Below, piece by piece: positions 61,140-64,000 of a stretch of DNA of 64,000 nt. A program made the position numbers and the translations under genes. Origin of the DNA: Sphingobium fuliginis (lineage in GTDB: Bacteria > Pseudomonadota > Alphaproteobacteria > Sphingomonadales > Sphingomonadaceae); assembly GCF_004152845.1 (NCBI RefSeq), contig NZ_SEON01000008.1:1-64000 (forward strand), in the 5' to 3' direction. Position 1 is the stretch's first letter, and each line of letters starts with the position of its first letter. Under the pieces are notes generated by a model. It did not search any database. It saw nothing but the letters and a program-made list of their open reading frames with translations, and had not been told where the DNA came from.

Positions 61140-62695
61140 GCCGCATTGTTCCCCAGGGTGTCGACGCATCCACCTTCAACAAGGCGCTCGACGAGCTTGC
61201 CGCGGTTGTCGGCAAGCAATGGGTATTCCTCGACGAGCTTCCGCTTTCGGCTTACCGGGACGCCTATTCTCCGCTGGCCGATGGCGAAATGCTGCCGTCC
61301 GCCGCTGTTGCGCCCGACGGTGTCGAGCAAATCCAGAAGATCCTGGCAGTCGTCAACGCCTACAAGATCCCTGTCTGGACCATCGGGACCGGCCGCAATT
61401 TTGCCTATGGTGGCCCGGCTCCGCGCAAATCCGGTTATGTCATGCTCGACTTGCGGCGGATGAACCGCGTGATCGAGGTCAACGAGAAATATGGCTACGC
61501 GCTGGTCGAGCCGGGCGTATCCTACATGCAGCTGTACCGCCATCTGCGCCAGATCGGCAGCAAGCTGTGGATCGATCCTGCCGCACCAGCCTGGGGCGGC
61601 GTGATCGGCAATGCGCTGGAGCATGGCGCCGGCTATACCCCCTATGGCGACCATTTTGTCATGCAGTGCGGCATGGAAGTGGTGCTGGCCGATGGTGAAA
61701 TCGTCCGCACCGGCCAGGGCGCGCTTGCCGGATCGAAGCATTGGCAGGTCACCAAGCACGTGGCCGGCCCGCATTTCGACGGCATGTTCACCCAATCCAA
61801 TTTCGGCGTGGTGACCAAGATGGGCATCTGGCTGATGCCGGAACCGCCGAGCTACAAGCCCTTCATGATCACCTACCAGAAGGAGGAGGATCTTGAGGCG
61901 ATCTTCGAGGTCACCCGGGCGCTCAAGGTCAACCAGATCATCCCGAATGCGGCGGTTGCGGTTGATCTGCTGTGGGAGGCCTCGGCCAAGACCACGCGGC
62001 GCCACTATTACGATGGCAAGGGCCCGCTGCCGCCGTCGATCCGTGCCAAGATCGCCGCGGACCACGATCTGGGAATGTGGAACTATTACGGTGCGCTGTA
62101 CGGCCCGCCGCCGGTGATCGAGAACAACTGGAAGGTGGTGGAGGATGCCTTGATGAGCATTCCCGGCGCCAAGGTCCATTTCGATCGCAAGAACGATCCG
62201 GCCTGGGACTATCGCGTACGGCTGATGCGCGGCGAGCCGAACATGACCGAATTCAGCATCATGAACTGGATCGGCGGCGGCGGGCACATCAACTTTTCGC
62301 CGATCTCGGCGCCCAGTGGTTCCGAAGCACTTGCCCAATACAAGCTGATCAAGCAGCGCTGCAACGATCACGGCTTCGACTACATCGGCGAATTCCTGGT
62401 CGGCTGGCGCGACATGCATCACATCCTGATGATCATGTACGACCGCGCCGACGAGACGATGCGCAAGAGCGCCTACGACCTGTTCGGCCTGCTGGTTGAC
62501 GAGGCTGCGGAGGCGGGGTTCGGCGAATACCGCACGCACCTCGCCTTCATGGATCAGATCGCCAGGACCTACAAACACAACGACGGCGCACTCTGGGATC
62601 TCCACCACCGCCTCAAGGATGTTCTCGATCCCAACGGCATTCTCTCTCCGGGCAAGCAGGGCATCTGGCCGAAGGCGATGCGCACAAGCGCGTAA
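61136..62695 (+). CDS. VAO-family flavoprotein, 4-alkylphenol/vanillyl-alcohol oxidase or 4-cresol dehydrogenase-like
   Basis: The start is TTG 61136 (SRIVPQG), 8 bases after GGGGGAG and overlapping the previous stop. The 519-residue protein has the FAD-binding PCMH-type fold: TIGTGRNFAYGGPAPRKSG, EPGVSYMQLYRHLR, GNALEHGAGYTPYGDH, and a cap domain with GEYRTHLAFMDQI. Against fungal VAO as remembered, Tyr91 (VAO Tyr108), Tyr465 and Arg466 (Tyr503, Arg504) and His384 (His422, covalent FAD) are kept, but Ala150 replaces Asp170. It would oxidise para-substituted phenols such as 4-alkylphenols, vanillyl alcohol or eugenol. There is no signal peptide. Confidence 0.85.
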   Translation: MSRIVPQGVDASTFNKALDELAAVVGKQWVFLDELPLSAYRDAYSPLADGEMLPSAAVAPDGVEQIQKILAVVNAYKIPVWTIGTGRNFAYGGPAPRKSGYVMLDLRRMNRVIEVNEKYGYALVEPGVSYMQLYRHLRQIGSKLWIDPAAPAWGGVIGNALEHGAGYTPYGDHFVMQCGMEVVLADGEIVRTGQGALAGSKHWQVTKHVAGPHFDGMFTQSNFGVVTKMGIWLMPEPPSYKPFMITYQKEEDLEAIFEVTRALKVNQIIPNAAVAVDLLWEASAKTTRRHYYDGKGPLPPSIRAKIAADHDLGMWNYYGALYGPPPVIENNWKVVEDALMSIPGAKVHFDRKNDPAWDYRVRLMRGEPNMTEFSIMNWIGGGGHINFSPISAPSGSEALAQYKLIKQRCNDHGFDYIGEFLVGWRDMHHILMIMYDRADETMRKSAYDLFGLLVDEAAEAGFGEYRTHLAFMDQIARTYKHNDGALWDLHHRLKDVLDPNGILSPGKQGIWPKAMRTSA

Positions 62696-62729
62696 CGGCG
62701 CCGGATTCAGACCCAAGGAAAGCAGCAAG

Positions 62730-64000
62730 ATGAAGAACCTCGATCACTGGATTGGCGGCTTGGCGGTAGCGCCTGGAAGTGGCACCTATTTCGACGACCT
62801 TAATCCGGTCGACGACAGCGTCTACGCCAGGGTTGCGGCGGGCACCGCCGCCGACGTCGATCATGCTGTCGAGACCGCCGACAAGGCGTTTCGCCAGCAC
62901 CGCGATCTGCCCGCTGCGGTGCGCGAAGGCTGGATGGTCAAGGCCGCTGAAATCATGGAGCGCGACGCCGCGCTGTTCAGCGAGGTATTGATCGACGAAA
63001 TCGGTTCGCCCGCTGCCAAGGCCGGGTTCGAGACGCGGTTCGCGTTGAGCTTCCTGCGCGCCGCCGCCGGGGTGCCGCGGCGGGTCCGCGGCGAGACAAT
63101 TCCCTCCGACACGCCGGGACGCTTCAGCATGAGCCTCCGTCAGCCGGTGGGGGTAGTCGCCGGGATTACCCCGTTCAACGTGCCGCTGATCAAGGGCATC
63201 AAGCAATCTGCGATGGCACTGGCGACCGGCAACGCCTTCGTTCTGCTGCCGTCCGAAGCCGCACCCAAGGTCGCCGATCTGCTCGCCGCCTTGTGGCGCG
63301 AGGCCGGCGTGCCCGATGGGCTGTTCAACATCGTCTACGGCAATGGCGCGGAAATCGGAGATGCCCTGACCGGCCATCCCAAGGTTGCCTCGATAACCTT
63401 CACCGGGTCGTCGCGAGTCGGCAAACACATCGCCGGGATCGCCGCCCGGAACCTCAAGAAGTACACACTCGAACTTGGCGGCAAGAGCCCGTTGATCGTG
63501 TGCGCCGATGCCGATCTCGAAAAGGCCGTCGGTGCCGCGCTGTTTAGCATCTTCATGTATCAGGGCCAGGTCTGCATGGGGGCATCGCGGATCTACGTCG
63601 AACGACCGATCTTCGACGCCTTTGCCAAGGCCTTCGCCGCCGCGACGGCCAAGGCCAAGGGCGGCGACCTGCGCGAGCCCACCACCATGCTCGGACCGAT
63701 CATTTCCGAACGCCAACGCGATCGCGTCCGCCGGCATATCGACGACGCCCGCACCAAGGGCGCTGCAGTTCTCGCAGGTGCGGAATGGAATGGCAACAGT
63801 TGCTCCGCCACGGTGCTGAGCGGCGTGACGCCAGAGATGACGGTCTTTGCCGAAGAAACCTTCGGCCCGGTCACTTCGCTCTATCCATTCGACTCGCTCG
63901 ACGAAGCGATCGACCTGGCGAACGACACCGAATACGGCCTGAGCGCGTCGATCTTCACCCGCGATATCGACAAGGCCCTGCGCTTTGCCCAGCAGGCCGA
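62730..64000 (+). CDS. Aldehyde dehydrogenase, partial at window end
   Basis: The gene starts at ATG 62730 (MKNLDHWIGG), 34 bases after the VAO-like stop, and is still open at 64000 (423 codons; the family is usually near 480). It has ITPFNVPLIKGIKQSAMALATGN, FTGSSRVGKHIAG, catalytic Glu in LELGGKSPLIV and catalytic Cys in YQGQVCMGASRIYVE. The pattern resembles vanillin/benzaldehyde-type dehydrogenases. Directly after a phenol-oxidising flavoenzyme, oxidation of 4-hydroxybenzaldehyde or vanillin is the natural guess. Confidence 0.88.
   Translation, partial: MKNLDHWIGGLAVAPGSGTYFDDLNPVDDSVYARVAAGTAADVDHAVETADKAFRQHRDLPAAVREGWMVKAAEIMERDAALFSEVLIDEIGSPAAKAGFETRFALSFLRAAAGVPRRVRGETIPSDTPGRFSMSLRQPVGVVAGITPFNVPLIKGIKQSAMALATGNAFVLLPSEAAPKVADLLAALWREAGVPDGLFNIVYGNGAEIGDALTGHPKVASITFTGSSRVGKHIAGIAARNLKKYTLELGGKSPLIVCADADLEKAVGAALFSIFMYQGQVCMGASRIYVERPIFDAFAKAFAAATAKAKGGDLREPTTMLGPIISERQRDRVRRHIDDARTKGAAVLAGAEWNGNSCSATVLSGVTPEMTVFAEETFGPVTSLYPFDSLDEAIDLANDTEYGLSASIFTRDIDKALRFAQQA

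Noticed and set aside
61112..62728. 538-codon minus-strand open frame opposite the VAO-like gene
   Set aside because: The plus strand carries clear VAO-family motifs throughout; the antisense product has none.
1..64000. CRISPR arrays, tRNA or rRNA genes, riboswitches
   Set aside because: No regularly spaced repeats, cloverleaf-like sequences with conserved arms or rRNA stretches were noticed on either strand. A covariance-model scan was not possible.

Overview
The window looks like accessory DNA of a sphingomonad (Alphaproteobacteria, Sphingomonadaceae; Novosphingobium- or Sphingobium-like). The evidence is the high G+C, a remnant of a sphingomonad-type RPA plasmid initiator with iterons, TonB-dependent receptors, and above all an interleaved biphenyl/naphthalene/xylene cluster. 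From general knowledge, that arrangement matches the conserved bph-nah-xyl region of Novosphingobium aromaticivorans pNL1 and Sphingobium yanoikuyae B1. Identifications come from reading the protein sequences; no database search was run.

1-16.2 kb is a mosaic. It begins with the 3' part of an IS5-type element and a frameshifted DUF4142 gene. A leftward group follows (UbiB/AarF-like kinase, TetR regulator, MCE/MlaD-like protein), then a rightward pair of PaaI-like thioesterases. Next come a complete EmrA-EmrB-OprM type efflux operon and an ohr-ohrR peroxide-resistance pair with a visible operator. A complete IS66 element with a perfect 8-bp target duplication splits a DUF4126-like gene. A serine recombinase and an iteron-bearing origin follow, whose repA is cut off by a second, truncated IS66 element. 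This replication module is therefore almost certainly dead.

16.2-20.2 kb (minus strand) holds a fatty-acid-desaturase-like di-iron membrane protein, two RraA/HMG-aldolase-like proteins, a RidA-family protein and a LigJ-like 4-oxalomesaconate hydratase. These suggest a protocatechuate 4,5-cleavage or gallate-type lower pathway without its ring-cleavage enzyme in view.

20.2-53.5 kb is the catabolic core. Six ring-hydroxylating oxygenase alpha/beta pairs share one visible Rieske ferredoxin (50.8 kb) and one visible ferredoxin reductase (23.9-25.1 kb). Around them are a benD/xylL-like dehydrogenase, a NahE-type hydratase-aldolase, XylM/XylA-like monooxygenase, BphB and BphC, benzaldehyde dehydrogenase, and a full catechol meta-cleavage set (xylT, xylE, xylF, xylG, xylH, xylI, xylJ, xylK, xylQ). 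A glutathione transferase, a PdxA-type decarboxylating dehydrogenase, BenAB/XylXY-like oxygenase and NahD complete the core. An XylR/DmpR-type sigma-54 activator (25.3-26.9 kb) is transcribed away from a near-perfect -24/-12 promoter that serves the first oxygenase operon. Upper routes for biaryls/naphthalenes, methylbenzenes and benzoates/salicylates would converge on catechol and then on pyruvate and acetyl-CoA.

53.5-64 kb carries two TonB-dependent receptors, an aldehyde dehydrogenase, and a translationally coupled group. That group comprises a UbiX/Pad1 flavin prenyltransferase, a Tat-signal protein of unknown function and a VAO-type 4-alkylphenol oxidase-like flavoprotein; a second aldehyde dehydrogenase follows and runs off the window end. 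This is the least familiar block.

A short sequence, RTTGCAYWATR or close to it and partly dyadic, recurs in six intergenic regions of the catabolic area. It may be a common operator. No tRNA, rRNA or CRISPR array was seen.
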